A stretch of 36,381 nucleotides of DNA, taken from the NCBI GenBank assembly GCA_937960595.1, contig CALGPL010000009.1, forward strand, positions 1 to 36,381. Direction: 5' to 3'. Shown piece after piece: positions 18,645-25,864 of this stretch (within the stretch, counting starts at the first letter, position 1; each line of letters opens with the position of its first letter). The translations under genes were made by a program, and so were the position numbers. The notes beneath the pieces are model-generated. The model made no database searches. It was not told the origin of the DNA and saw nothing but the letters and a program-made list of their open reading frames with translations. This DNA is from an uncultured Anaerolineales bacterium (lineage in GTDB: Bacteria > Chloroflexota > Anaerolineae > Anaerolineales > Villigracilaceae).

Positions 18645-19082
18645 TCAGCGGGTCGAAAGGTTGAGCGTGGAGAAGCGCTGAGCGTTGACTTCGGCATTCT
18701 GGATTTCGGCCTCCTGGGCTTTCCACGAGTCGGGATTCCAGATTTCGAAGTAGTCGCCCTGGCCAACCAGGACGGCCTCGTTCTGCAAGCCGGCCCGCTC
18801 GCGCAGGATCTGCGGGAGGAGGATGCGCCCGGCAGAGTCGAGTTCGAGTTCGGCAGCGTTGCCCAGGATCAGGCGGCGCAGGGCGCGGGCGGTGGGATCC
18901 ATCATGTTCATGGCCATCAGTCGCTGATAGACTATTTCGAAGGCGCCGGCGGTCAGCACCATCAGATTGTTGTCCAGGCCCTGGACGACGTAGGCGCCGT
19001 CGGCCAGCGGTTCGCGGAATCTGGCCGGTACCGTCAGGCGGAACTTCTCATCGAAGGAGTGGAGGAATTGGCCTAAGAACAT
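18645..19082 (-). CDS. mraZ: Transcriptional regulator MraZ
   Basis: MraZ is a ring-forming DNA-binding protein with two SpoVT/AbrB-type domains that controls its own dcw operon. The 145-residue protein begins MFLGQFLHSFDEKFRLTVPA. It has the first DNA-binding segment at about 8-50 and the second at about 78-120 (LELDSAGRILLPQILRE). The start is ATG 19080-19082. AAAGGAAAGAG lies upstream at somewhat long spacing. It is the first gene of the operon, and its likely operator, three GTGGGA boxes, lies between the promoter and the start codon. Confidence 0.95.
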   Translation of the reverse strand: MFLGQFLHSFDEKFRLTVPARFREPLADGAYVVQGLDNNLMVLTAGAFEIVYQRLMAMNMMDPTARALRRLILGNAAELELDSAGRILLPQILRERAGLQNEAVLVGQGDYFEIWNPDSWKAQEAEIQNAEVNAQRFSTLNLSTR

Positions 19083-19128
19083 CTGTTCTGCTCTTTCCTT
19101 TAAACCGGAACGCCGGGGGTGACCGGCG

Positions 19129-19154
19129 TCCCACTTCGTCCCACTTTCTCCCAC
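19129..19154 (-). promoter_or_regulatory. MraZ operator: three GTGGGA boxes at 10-bp period
   Basis: Read on the minus strand, GTGGGA occurs at 19149-19154, 19139-19144 and 19129-19134, exactly ten bases apart. Known MraZ sites are TGGGN repeats with five-base spacers upstream of mraZ, and these match. The boxes start about 11 bases downstream of the -10 element, at the expected transcription start, so MraZ bound here would be expected to block initiation. Confidence 0.88.
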
Positions 19155-19164
19155 GGACATGCTT

Positions 19165-19194
19165 ATTTTAGCACAGAACCGGGGGGAAATACAA
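19165..19194 (-). promoter_or_regulatory. Promoter of the dcw operon
   Basis: On the minus strand a -35-like TTGTAT (19189-19194) and a -10 TAAAAT (19165-19170) are separated by 18 bases. Transcription would start near 19158, giving a leader of about 75 bases that contains the MraZ boxes. It is the only clear promoter I can see for the 17.4-kb gene cluster. Confidence 0.65.
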
Positions 19195-19214
19195 GTAGTA
19201 CTTTCGGATTAAAA

Positions 19215-20138
19215 ATGACAACGCAGAGGTCGGCTTGGCCTCAGGACAGGCCTCCCAAAATCGTCCTGCTCGATTCGCCACGCTGGGAAGATTATGAATT
19301 GATCGATAGCGGCGGCGGTCAAAAACTGGAACGCTTTGGCCCTTACACGTTCGTCCGCCCGGAGGTCCAGGCCTTGTGGACGCCTGCTCTGCCTGCCAGA
19401 CAATGGGAAGCCGCCCACGCCGTCTTCGTCCCCAGCGGAGAGGAGAGCGGGGGGCACTGGCAGTTCAGGAAAGAGGTGGCCGAGGCCTGGCCGATGACCT
19501 ACGGGCGTCTGCGTTTTACGGCGATGACCACGCCGGGGCGTCACCTGGGCGTCTTTCCGGAGTGCGCGGCCCACTGGGATTGGGTGGCGGAGAGGATCGA
19601 GGCCGAGGGGCGAAAGGCTCCGGTTCAGGTGTTGAACCTTTTCGGCTACACGGGCCTGGCGACGCTGGCCTGCGCCGCAGCCGGGGCAAAGGTCACGCAT
19701 GTGGACGCTTCGAAGAAGTCGGTGGCCTGGGCGCGTCAGAACGCGGCCCTCTCGGGGCTGGAGGATCGACCCGTGCGCTGGATCGTGGACGATGCCCTCA
19801 AGTTCGTCCAGCGCGAGGTGCGGCGGGGCGTGAGGTACGATGGCCTCCTGCTCGATCCGCCCAAGTTTGGGCGCGGGCCGAAAGGCGAGGTTTGGGAGGT
19901 GTATCGGGCGCTGCCTGAACTGCTGGCTGCCTGCCGGCAGGTGCTGGGCCCGCAGCCGCTGTTCGTGGTGCTGACGGTCTATGCCGTCAAATTGCCCGCC
20001 ATCCATGTCCACCAGGCGCTGAGGGAGATGATGGGCGGGCTGGATGGTTCGGTCGAGTGCGGGGAACTGGTGACGGTCGAGAAGAGCGCCGGGCGGGTTC
20101 TCTCGCAGGCGGTGTATGCGCGCTGGTGGCGTTCATGA
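19215..20138 (+). CDS. Class I SAM-dependent methyltransferase, RlmI-like without PUA domain
   Basis: The 307-residue protein matches the family of 23S rRNA cytosine methyltransferases and relatives. It shows LNLFGYTGLATL at 140-151 (SAM-binding loop), VDASKKSVAWARQN at 163-176, and LDPPKFGRGPKGE at 213-225. The last motif is typical of this family and supplies the catalytic region. It lacks the N-terminal PUA domain of RlmI, so the target RNA is uncertain. The start is ATG 19215-19217 with no Shine-Dalgarno sequence (GGATTAAAA precedes it); the message may be leaderless or weakly translated. It is divergent from mraZ and followed by a clear terminator, so it is probably transcribed alone. 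Confidence 0.85.
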   Translation: MTTQRSAWPQDRPPKIVLLDSPRWEDYELIDSGGGQKLERFGPYTFVRPEVQALWTPALPARQWEAAHAVFVPSGEESGGHWQFRKEVAEAWPMTYGRLRFTAMTTPGRHLGVFPECAAHWDWVAERIEAEGRKAPVQVLNLFGYTGLATLACAAAGAKVTHVDASKKSVAWARQNAALSGLEDRPVRWIVDDALKFVQREVRRGVRYDGLLLDPPKFGRGPKGEVWEVYRALPELLAACRQVLGPQPLFVVLTVYAVKLPAIHVHQALREMMGGLDGSVECGELVTVEKSAGRVLSQAVYARWWRS

Positions 20139-20163
20139 GTTGCTTTGGACCTTCTCGGAGGCG

Positions 20164-20198
20164 CGGGCGGCGAGGTTGGGCCGCCCGTTTTTTATTTT
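20164..20198 (+). terminator. Intrinsic terminator after the methyltransferase gene
   Basis: CGGGCGGC (20164-20171) and GCCGCCCG (20180-20187) form an 8-bp GC stem with an 8-base loop, followed by TTTTTTATTTT. This is a canonical Rho-independent terminator. Confidence 0.93.
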
Positions 20199-20233
20199 GT
20201 TGGGTGATATAAATATTAAAATGGTTGTATATA

Positions 20234-20262
20234 TTGATTTTTTCCGTTTTACGTACTATAAT
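20234..20262 (+). promoter_or_regulatory. Strong promoter of the XRE-cupin/cytochrome unit
   Basis: TTGATT at 20234-20239 and a perfect TATAAT at 20257-20262 are separated by 17 bases. The surrounding 80 bases are AT-rich, unlike the flanking genes. The -10 lies in a partly symmetrical ACTA-N6-TAGT sequence (20255-20268) that could be an operator for the regulator encoded downstream. AAAGGA precedes the ATG at 20292. Confidence 0.8.
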
Positions 20263-20291
20263 ATTAGTGTATCCAACCAAAGGATTGTCAG

Positions 20292-20936
20292 ATGGCCCAT
20301 CTTTCTGCTTATTTAAAGGGACAACCCATCCTGCCCGAGTCGGAGACGGAGGAAGGGATCAAAGTTGGTCGCAGGCTGCGGCTCTTGCGCACCGAGCGGG
20401 GACTCTCGATCCGCGCCCTGGCCGAGATCAGCGGGTTGAACGTCAACACCCTCAGTTTGATCGAGAACGAACGCACCTCGCCCAGCGTCAACACCATTCA
20501 GCAGTTGGCGCGTGCGCTGGGGGTGCCGATCACGGCTTTCTTTGAAACCAGCGCGCCCAAGAAGGAAATCATTCATCAAAAGAATGGTCACCGTCCGGCG
20601 GCGGTCTTTTCTTATGGTTCGCTGGAGGATCTGGCTTCCGGCCTGGCCAGCGACCACGCCCAGCCGTTCATCGTCACGCTCAAGCCGAAGGCGGAGAGCG
20701 GCCCCACGCCGATCGTTCACACAGGTCAGGAACTGATTTATTGTCTGGAAGGCACGATCACTTACATCATCGAGGATGAAACTTACAACCTCGAGGCAGG
20801 TGACAGTCTGGTTTTCCAGGCTTACCTGCCGCACCGCTGGCTCAATCCGGGACGAATGCCGGCCCGGGCGCTGTTGATCCTGTGTCCGCTGGATGAGCGC
20901 GATCGGCCGACCGAACGACACTTTTTGAGTGGTTGA
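20292..20936 (+). CDS. XRE-family regulator with C-terminal cupin domain
   Basis: This 214-residue protein has an N-terminal helix-turn-helix at about 22-77 (IKVGRRLRLLRTERGLS, then SGLNVNTLSLIENERTSPSV) and a small beta-barrel cupin at about 130-195 (HTGQELIYCLEGTITYIIED, then LEAGDSLVFQAYLPHRW). Proteins of this build usually sense a small ligand with the cupin and control nearby transport, redox or amino-acid genes. A linker of about 45 residues joins the two domains. It sits on its own strong promoter and lies 28 bases before the cytochrome gene, with which it is probably co-transcribed. The ligand cannot be told from the sequence. Confidence 0.92.
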   Translation: MAHLSAYLKGQPILPESETEEGIKVGRRLRLLRTERGLSIRALAEISGLNVNTLSLIENERTSPSVNTIQQLARALGVPITAFFETSAPKKEIIHQKNGHRPAAVFSYGSLEDLASGLASDHAQPFIVTLKPKAESGPTPIVHTGQELIYCLEGTITYIIEDETYNLEAGDSLVFQAYLPHRWLNPGRMPARALLILCPLDERDRPTERHFLSG

Positions 20937-20964
20937 GAAGGAAGGATGTATGAGGAGGCGGATC

Positions 20965-21513
20965 ATGAAGTCGAAAATGCTCGTGCTGATTTTCCTGTCT
21001 GCGGGGGTGTTGCTCCTGCTGACGGCGGCTGTCGTCCCGATGAGGATGCAGCCCGCCGCCCCGGCGGAGGCAGCAACAGACGAGGTCAATTCCTGCCGCA
21101 CCTGTCACACGCGTCTGTATCAGAACTACGATACCGGTCATTGGTTCTGCCTGTGCGCTGCCCGCAATGAACGTTGCGTGGCCTGTCACCAGGGAGATGA
21201 AACGGTCTTCGAGGAGGACGCGGCTCACGCCGGCCTGGTCCCCAATCCGCTCGTGGATCCGGCCACCTATTGTGGCCAGTGCCATCCCGATGATTACCAG
21301 GCGCGGGTGGAAGCGTTCGTTGCAATGACCGGCGCCCATTCGCCCGGCCCGGCTCTTCATTACGACTATGCTGCTCCTGAAGTGGCGCCGGCTCAGTCCA
21401 GTTTCCTGACCGAAATGCGCCCGGCCTGGCAGGTCTACGGCGGCCTGGGCCTGGCGCTGGCGGCCGTGGTGACGTTTGGAATCCTGTGTTACCTGTGCCG
21501 TAGGACAAAATAG
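20965..21513 (+). CDS. Membrane-anchored triheme c-type cytochrome
   Basis: The 182-residue protein has an N-terminal signal segment at about 5-26. It has three heme-c attachment motifs, CRTCH (44-48), CVACH (71-75) and CGQCH (103-107), and a C-terminal membrane helix at about 148-168 followed by LCRRTK. It would lie on the outer side of the membrane, anchored at the C-terminus, and carry electrons. A further CLCAAR at 62-67 is not a heme site. The start ATG at 20965 has GAGGAGG at ideal spacing; an ATG at 20950 would add five residues. Its redox partner is not encoded nearby, and pairing with an XRE-cupin gene suggests inducible expression. Confidence 0.85.
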   Translation: MKSKMLVLIFLSAGVLLLLTAAVVPMRMQPAAPAEAATDEVNSCRTCHTRLYQNYDTGHWFCLCAARNERCVACHQGDETVFEEDAAHAGLVPNPLVDPATYCGQCHPDDYQARVEAFVAMTGAHSPGPALHYDYAAPEVAPAQSSFLTEMRPAWQVYGGLGLALAAVVTFGILCYLCRRTK

Positions 21514-21630
21514 CCCCGAGCGGAGACAGGCCGACCGGCGCCCGGCGAGTGTCCGCGCGAAAGCACAAGGCCGAGGGGCCTATCTCGATCGCCATCCGTG
21601 GGGGTTGGGCGTGCAGTTTCGGTGGGGGTT

Positions 21631-21639
21631 TGGTACAAT
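21631..21639 (+). promoter_or_regulatory. Extended -10 promoter, near-leaderless
   Basis: TGGTACAAT is an extended -10 element (TGN plus TACAAT at 21634-21639), eight bases before the ATG at 21648. The transcript would start about one or two bases before the start codon. No -35 element is visible. The 134 bases between the cytochrome stop and this gene contain no other feature I can support. Confidence 0.55.
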
Positions 21640-21647
21640 TGCGGGGT

Positions 21648-24600
21648 ATGTCTGCGCCTGCTGACCGCCGCACAAGTTTCCTGGATACGCCGCTCGAGCG
21701 GTGGATTCCCCTCAACCTCGAGACCCTGACGATTGCCATCATCTTCCTGGTGGCAGTCGTTTCGCGCTTCTACGATTTGGGGGCGCGCGCCATCAGCCAC
21801 GACGAGGTCAATCACGTCGTTCCGGCCTATGGTTTCTACCAGAATGGCAGTTATTATTACGACCCGCTCAGTCATGGGCCGCTCCAGTTTCACATGATGG
21901 CGCTTTCGTATTTTCTGTTCGGCGACAACGACTTTACCTCGCGCATCCCGGCGGCGACCTTCAGCGCGGCGATTGTGCTGGTGGGCATGCTCCTGTTCCG
22001 GCGCTACTTTGGCCGGGCGGGGGCCATGGCTGCCGGCGTGATGCTGCTCATCTCGCCCTTCATGCTCTATTACGGTCGCTATGCCCGCAATGAAGTTTAT
22101 ATTGTGATGTGGGGCTTGCTGACCATATATGCCATCCTGCGCTACCTGGAGAAAGGCGAACGCTGGGCGCTGTTCCTGTTCACGGCCGCCAATGCTTTTC
22201 ATTTTGTGGACAAGGCCACCTCTTACATTTTCGCGGCGATGGAATTGATTTTCCTGGCCGTTTATCTGCTCGACCGCCTGACCCACCGCGAGTGGCCGCG
22301 GCCGCGTCTGCGGCAGGCTTTCATCATTCTGTTGAGTCTGGCCATCCTTTTCCTGGCCGGGGCGGCGGGCTTGTCTCTGCAGGGGAAACAGCAGGCGGCG
22401 GCCGGTGTGCCGTTCCCCAACGAGCCGACGCCCCTGGAGCCGGTCCTCGCCCCGGCTGGGCGCGCCGCCGTCCTCGGGATGGGCGCACTCGGCCTGATTC
22501 TGGCGGTCGCGGCGGCGGTGACGCTGGTGCGCGGCTTGGGCTGGGCCGAAATCCGCCTCGAGCGCAGTTTCGACCTGGCCTGGCTGCTGGGGACCTTGAT
22601 CCTGCCGCTGCTGGCGGCGCTCTTCCCGATGCTGCTGGGGAAGTTGCCGCCCTCGGCCCTGGAACGCTTGCCCTCCTGGCTGCAACCCTGGAATCCGCGC
22701 GATTATCTCTTTGTCTGGCCGGGCTGGGATGCGGCGGCCATAGTTGCCATCCCGCTGGTGCGCACGCTGGGGGCGATCCTCGTCTTGGGCGGACTGGCGG
22801 TCTGGTTGGGTCACTGGTGGAATCGCAGTCAATGGCTGTTGCATGCCGCCTTGTTCTATGTGCCGTTCGTCCTGTTCTACACGTCCTTCTTCACCAATCC
22901 GACCGGCCTGTGGGGCGGTTTCACCGGCGCCCTGGGTTATTGGATGGAGCAGCAGGCGGTGATGCGCGGCGGTCAGCCGTGGTACTACTATGCTTTTCTG
23001 CAGATTCCCCTCTACGAATTCCTGCCGGCGTTGGGGGTGGTGGTGACGGTGGTGATTGCCTCGGCAAAGCGGCTCTGGCAATCGCGGCCGGGGGCGCCTT
23101 TTGAATCGGGGCAGGGGGAAGCGCAGCCGGTGCCGATTGTGGCTTTGTGCGTTTTCTGGTCGCTGGCCAGCCTGGCAGCGTTCACGATTGCGGGCGAGAA
23201 GATGCCCTGGCTGACGATCCACATCGCCCTGCCGATGATTCTGACCACGGCCTGGGGGGTGGGCTGGCTGGTCGAAACGGCGGACCGGTGGCGGGTCGGG
23301 AGTATTCGCATAGCCACGCTCGGGGCCTTCCTGGTCCTGGCCTTGTTCACCGCCCGCGCCGCGTACCGCGCCGCGTACCTGTTCTACGATTATCCTTACG
23401 AGTACCTGGTCTATGCCCATGGCACGCCCGACGCCAAAGCCACTTACCTCGAAATCGCCGAACTCTCCGAGCGAATCACCGGCGGCGCCGATTTGGTGGT
23501 GGCCTACGACAACAATGTGCGCTATTCGTACTGGTGGTATCTGCGCCATTTTCCCAACCGCCTGGATTACAACACCGAGCCCTCGCGCGACCTGCGGCGG
23601 GCGGTGGTCATCGTCGCCAGCCCCGAGACGATCGGCAAACTCACGCCCGTGGTGCGGGACGACTATTATGCTTTCGATTACAACCGGCTGTGGTGGCCCA
23701 ACCTGGATTACTGGAGCCTGAAGTGGGAGAACATCGAGTTCGAGTACCGCGTCGAATTCGGCTATGACCAACACTTGACCCTGCCGCGCTATTTGCAATT
23801 TGCCTGGCGGCACATCCGGCCGTTCTTTACCGACCCGGCGGTATGCCGCGCCGTTTGGCAAATCTGGCTCAACCGCGATTACCGCGATTGGGCGGCGCTG
23901 CGCGCCAGCAACGCCTACACGCTCACCCATTGGGGCGTGGCCGAACGGATGACGTTCTACCTGCGCAAGGATGTCAACAGCCTGGTGTGGAACTACGGCG
24001 CCGCGGCGGCCGAGCCGACGGTCGAGGTGACGGATCCCTACCTGGCCCTGACCGTCCCCTTCGAGCCGGAGCGCGAGGTGGGAGCAGAGGGGAGCGCCGC
24101 CGGTCAGTTCCTCGGGCCGCGCGCCCTGGCGGTTGCCCCCGATGGCAGCCTCTACGTGGCCGATTCGCGCAATCACCGCATCCAGCATCTGAGCGCCGAG
24201 GGCGAGGTGCTGCACGTCTGGGGCGGGCCGGGGAGCAACCCGGGCCAGTTCAACGAACCGTGGGGGGTGGCGGTTTCACCCGACGGACGCTACGTCTACG
24301 TCAGCGACACGTGGAATCACCGCATCCAGCAGTTCACTGCCGGCGGGCGCTTCCTGCGCGCCTGGGGGTTCTTCGGGATGGGGGAGACGCCGCAGGCGTT
24401 CTACGGCCCGCGCGGCATTGCCGTAGATAGCCGCGGCCGCGTCTACGTGGCCGACACCGGCAACAAGCGCATCGTCATCTTCGACGCCGGCGGGAATTAT
24501 CTTGCCCAGATCGGGCGCGCGGGTTTTGCGCCCGGCGAGTTCGATGAGCCGGTCGGGGTGGCGGTGGACGCCGACGGCCTGGTCTACGTCAGCGACACCT

Positions 24601-24926
24601 GGAATCGCCGCCTGCAGGTCTTCGTCCCTGATGGGACCGGCGGATTCTACGTCACGGCGGCCTGGCCGGTGACGGGCTGGTACGGCCAATCGCTGGAGAA
24701 CAAGCCGTTCGTCGCGGTCGGAGGAGACGGACACATCTATCTCAGCGACCCGGAAGCCTGCCGCGTCATCGAATTGGACGATACCGGACAGGCGCGCCGC
24801 GTCTGGGGCGGCTGCGGCGGCGACCTGCGTCTGCCCGACGGCCTGGCCCTCGACGGTCGGGGCGGGCTGTGGATCGGCGACGCCGGCAGCAACAGGCTGT
24901 TCTACATTCGGCTGGACGAACCCTAG
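21648..24926 (+). CDS. Agl23-like polytopic glycosyltransferase-family protein fused to NHL repeats
   Basis: The 1092-residue protein has two parts. The first 560 or so residues are polytopic and resemble the GT39-like TIGR03663 (Agl23, flippase-associated) family. After helix one comes ARAISHDEVNHVVPAYGFYQ, with the acidic pair expected of GT-C enzymes, then YYYDPLSHGPLQFH, then YYGRYARNEVYIV. A soluble region follows, and from about residue 805 there are several NHL-type repeats (LAVAPDGSLYVADSRNHRIQ, VSPDGRYVYVSDTWNHRIQQ, VDSRGRVYVADTGNKRIV, VDADGLVYVSDTWNRRLQ) forming a beta-propeller, probably outside the cell. The likely role is lipid-linked sugar transfer or export for surface glycans or glycoproteins. 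The substrate is unknown. The start follows an extended -10 with almost no leader. Confidence 0.85.
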   Translation: MSAPADRRTSFLDTPLERWIPLNLETLTIAIIFLVAVVSRFYDLGARAISHDEVNHVVPAYGFYQNGSYYYDPLSHGPLQFHMMALSYFLFGDNDFTSRIPAATFSAAIVLVGMLLFRRYFGRAGAMAAGVMLLISPFMLYYGRYARNEVYIVMWGLLTIYAILRYLEKGERWALFLFTAANAFHFVDKATSYIFAAMELIFLAVYLLDRLTHREWPRPRLRQAFIILLSLAILFLAGAAGLSLQGKQQAAAGVPFPNEPTPLEPVLAPAGRAAVLGMGALGLILAVAAAVTLVRGLGWAEIRLERSFDLAWLLGTLILPLLAALFPMLLGKLPPSALERLPSWLQPWNPRDYLFVWPGWDAAAIVAIPLVRTLGAILVLGGLAVWLGHWWNRSQWLLHAALFYVPFVLFYTSFFTNPTGLWGGFTGALGYWMEQQAVMRGGQPWYYYAFLQIPLYEFLPALGVVVTVVIASAKRLWQSRPGAPFESGQGEAQPVPIVALCVFWSLASLAAFTIAGEKMPWLTIHIALPMILTTAWGVGWLVETADRWRVGSIRIATLGAFLVLALFTARAAYRAAYLFYDYPYEYLVYAHGTPDAKATYLEIAELSERITGGADLVVAYDNNVRYSYWWYLRHFPNRLDYNTEPSRDLRRAVVIVASPETIGKLTPVVRDDYYAFDYNRLWWPNLDYWSLKWENIEFEYRVEFGYDQHLTLPRYLQFAWRHIRPFFTDPAVCRAVWQIWLNRDYRDWAALRASNAYTLTHWGVAERMTFYLRKDVNSLVWNYGAAAAEPTVEVTDPYLALTVPFEPEREVGAEGSAAGQFLGPRALAVAPDGSLYVADSRNHRIQHLSAEGEVLHVWGGPGSNPGQFNEPWGVAVSPDGRYVYVSDTWNHRIQQFTAGGRFLRAWGFFGMGETPQAFYGPRGIAVDSRGRVYVADTGNKRIVIFDAGGNYLAQIGRAGFAPGEFDEPVGVAVDADGLVYVSDTWNRRLQVFVPDGTGGFYVTAAWPVTGWYGQSLENKPFVAVGGDGHIYLSDPEACRVIELDDTGQARRVWGGCGGDLRLPDGLALDGRGGLWIGDAGSNRLFYIRLDEP

Positions 24927-24936
24927 AGAGGGGGCA

Positions 24937-25803
24937 TCAGGGTCCGGCGCCTTTCCAGAGCGCCGGAATTTTGTTCTTCATTTTCTCCCACACCCCTTTG
25001 ACGACCAGTCCGGCGCGCCAGAAGGCGACTGCCGCCATGCCGTGCGCCAGGACGGCAAAGAAGGGCGGAGTCTGGTAGGTGTAGTACGTCCAGCACTGGC
25101 GGGTGGTGCCCCACAATTCGAGGAAGTACCCCAGACCGGAGCCGGCCGCGAAGGTCAGCACGGCCAGGCGGTGGTCGGTGGGTGTGAGAATCAACAGGCC
25201 GCACAAGAGCAGCGCCAGGATGGTGAAGGATTTGTCGAAGGTCGGGGCGGTGAAAGAGAACATGTAGGCGTAAAAGCCGAGAAAGAGCAGCCAGTACCCG
25301 AGGCGGAACGAGCGGGACACCGCGCCGTTTTCTTTGTCTTCCCTGCTGATCTTTGCCTCCAGCCAGGATATGCCCCCGTTGAGCAGGCGGGTCAGGCGGT
25401 CGATCGACAGGGAGGCGATCGGCCAGGCGGGGATGATCCACAGCGGCGGACGTTCGGCGGTGTAGTAGAACCACAAATTGGTCTGCGTGCCCCACGACTC
25501 GATCACCAGGCCGCCGAAGGTGCCGACGAAGACGATCAAGGCGTCGGTGCGCAGATCGGCGCGGGCCATGATGGTCAGGCTCATAAACAGGAAGATGCCC
25601 AGCAGCAGCCAGTCCATGTACAGCCACCAGGGGCCGCTCCAGTCAACATAAGCCAGGGCGGCTTCGGCCAGCGGCCACCAGATGTAAATGATGAGAAAGA
25701 TGACGAGGAAGAACCCGCCCAGCAGGACGGTGCTGTGTTTGCTCCAGCCGAAGAGCGTCCACAGGCGGCGGAAAACGGAGCGGGGACGGACAGAATCGGC
25801 CAT
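24937..25803 (-). CDS. Polytopic membrane protein with an internal duplication
   Basis: This 288-residue protein has about seven or eight hydrophobic segments and no signal peptide cleavage site. Two stretches repeat each other: LVIESWGTQTNLWFYYTAER followed by PP (about 99-120), and YFLELWGTTRQCWTYYTYQT followed by PP (about 226-247). Each lies after a small-residue helix and before another helix, which suggests that the protein arose by duplication of a four-helix unit. I do not recognise the family. The conserved Glu-Trp-Gly-Thr and Tyr-Tyr-Thr groups could line a binding pocket. Start ATG 25801-25803 follows a TATAAT by six bases, so a leaderless transcript is likely. It is convergent with the Agl23/NHL gene, separated by 10 bp. 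Confidence 0.75.
   Translation of the reverse strand: MADSVRPRSVFRRLWTLFGWSKHSTVLLGGFFLVIFLIIYIWWPLAEAALAYVDWSGPWWLYMDWLLLGIFLFMSLTIMARADLRTDALIVFVGTFGGLVIESWGTQTNLWFYYTAERPPLWIIPAWPIASLSIDRLTRLLNGGISWLEAKISREDKENGAVSRSFRLGYWLLFLGFYAYMFSFTAPTFDKSFTILALLLCGLLILTPTDHRLAVLTFAAGSGLGYFLELWGTTRQCWTYYTYQTPPFFAVLAHGMAAVAFWRAGLVVKGVWEKMKNKIPALWKGAGP
24944..24986 (+). terminator. Intrinsic terminator inside the end of the convergent gene
   Basis: TCCGGCGC (24944-24951) and GCGCCGGA (24961-24968) form a perfect 8-bp stem with a 9-base loop, followed by ATTTTGTTCTTCATTTTC. It would end transcription of the Agl23/NHL gene. It lies wholly within the last codons of the minus-strand membrane-protein gene. 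Confidence 0.85.
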
Positions 25804-25809
25804 GCGTGG

Positions 25810-25817
25810 ATTATACT
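25810..25817. promoter_or_regulatory. Overlapping divergent -10 elements
   Basis: On the minus strand TATAAT (25810-25815) lies six bases before the membrane-protein ATG. On the plus strand TATACT (25812-25817) could serve the oxidoreductase gene, whose leader then has AAAGGAAAGAGAG before the ATG at 25865. The two hexamers share four base pairs, so initiation on the two strands would be mutually exclusive. Neither has a strong -35 element. Confidence 0.45.
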
Positions 25818-25864
25818 TGAGGTATCGTCGAGTTGATTTGACCGAGTCGAGAAAGGAAAGAGAG

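Noticed and set aside
21489-24215. 908-codon minus-strand frame opposite the Agl23/NHL gene
   Set aside because: It is a shadow frame: Arg-, Gln- and His-rich with no helices or motifs, whereas the plus strand encodes clear membrane segments.
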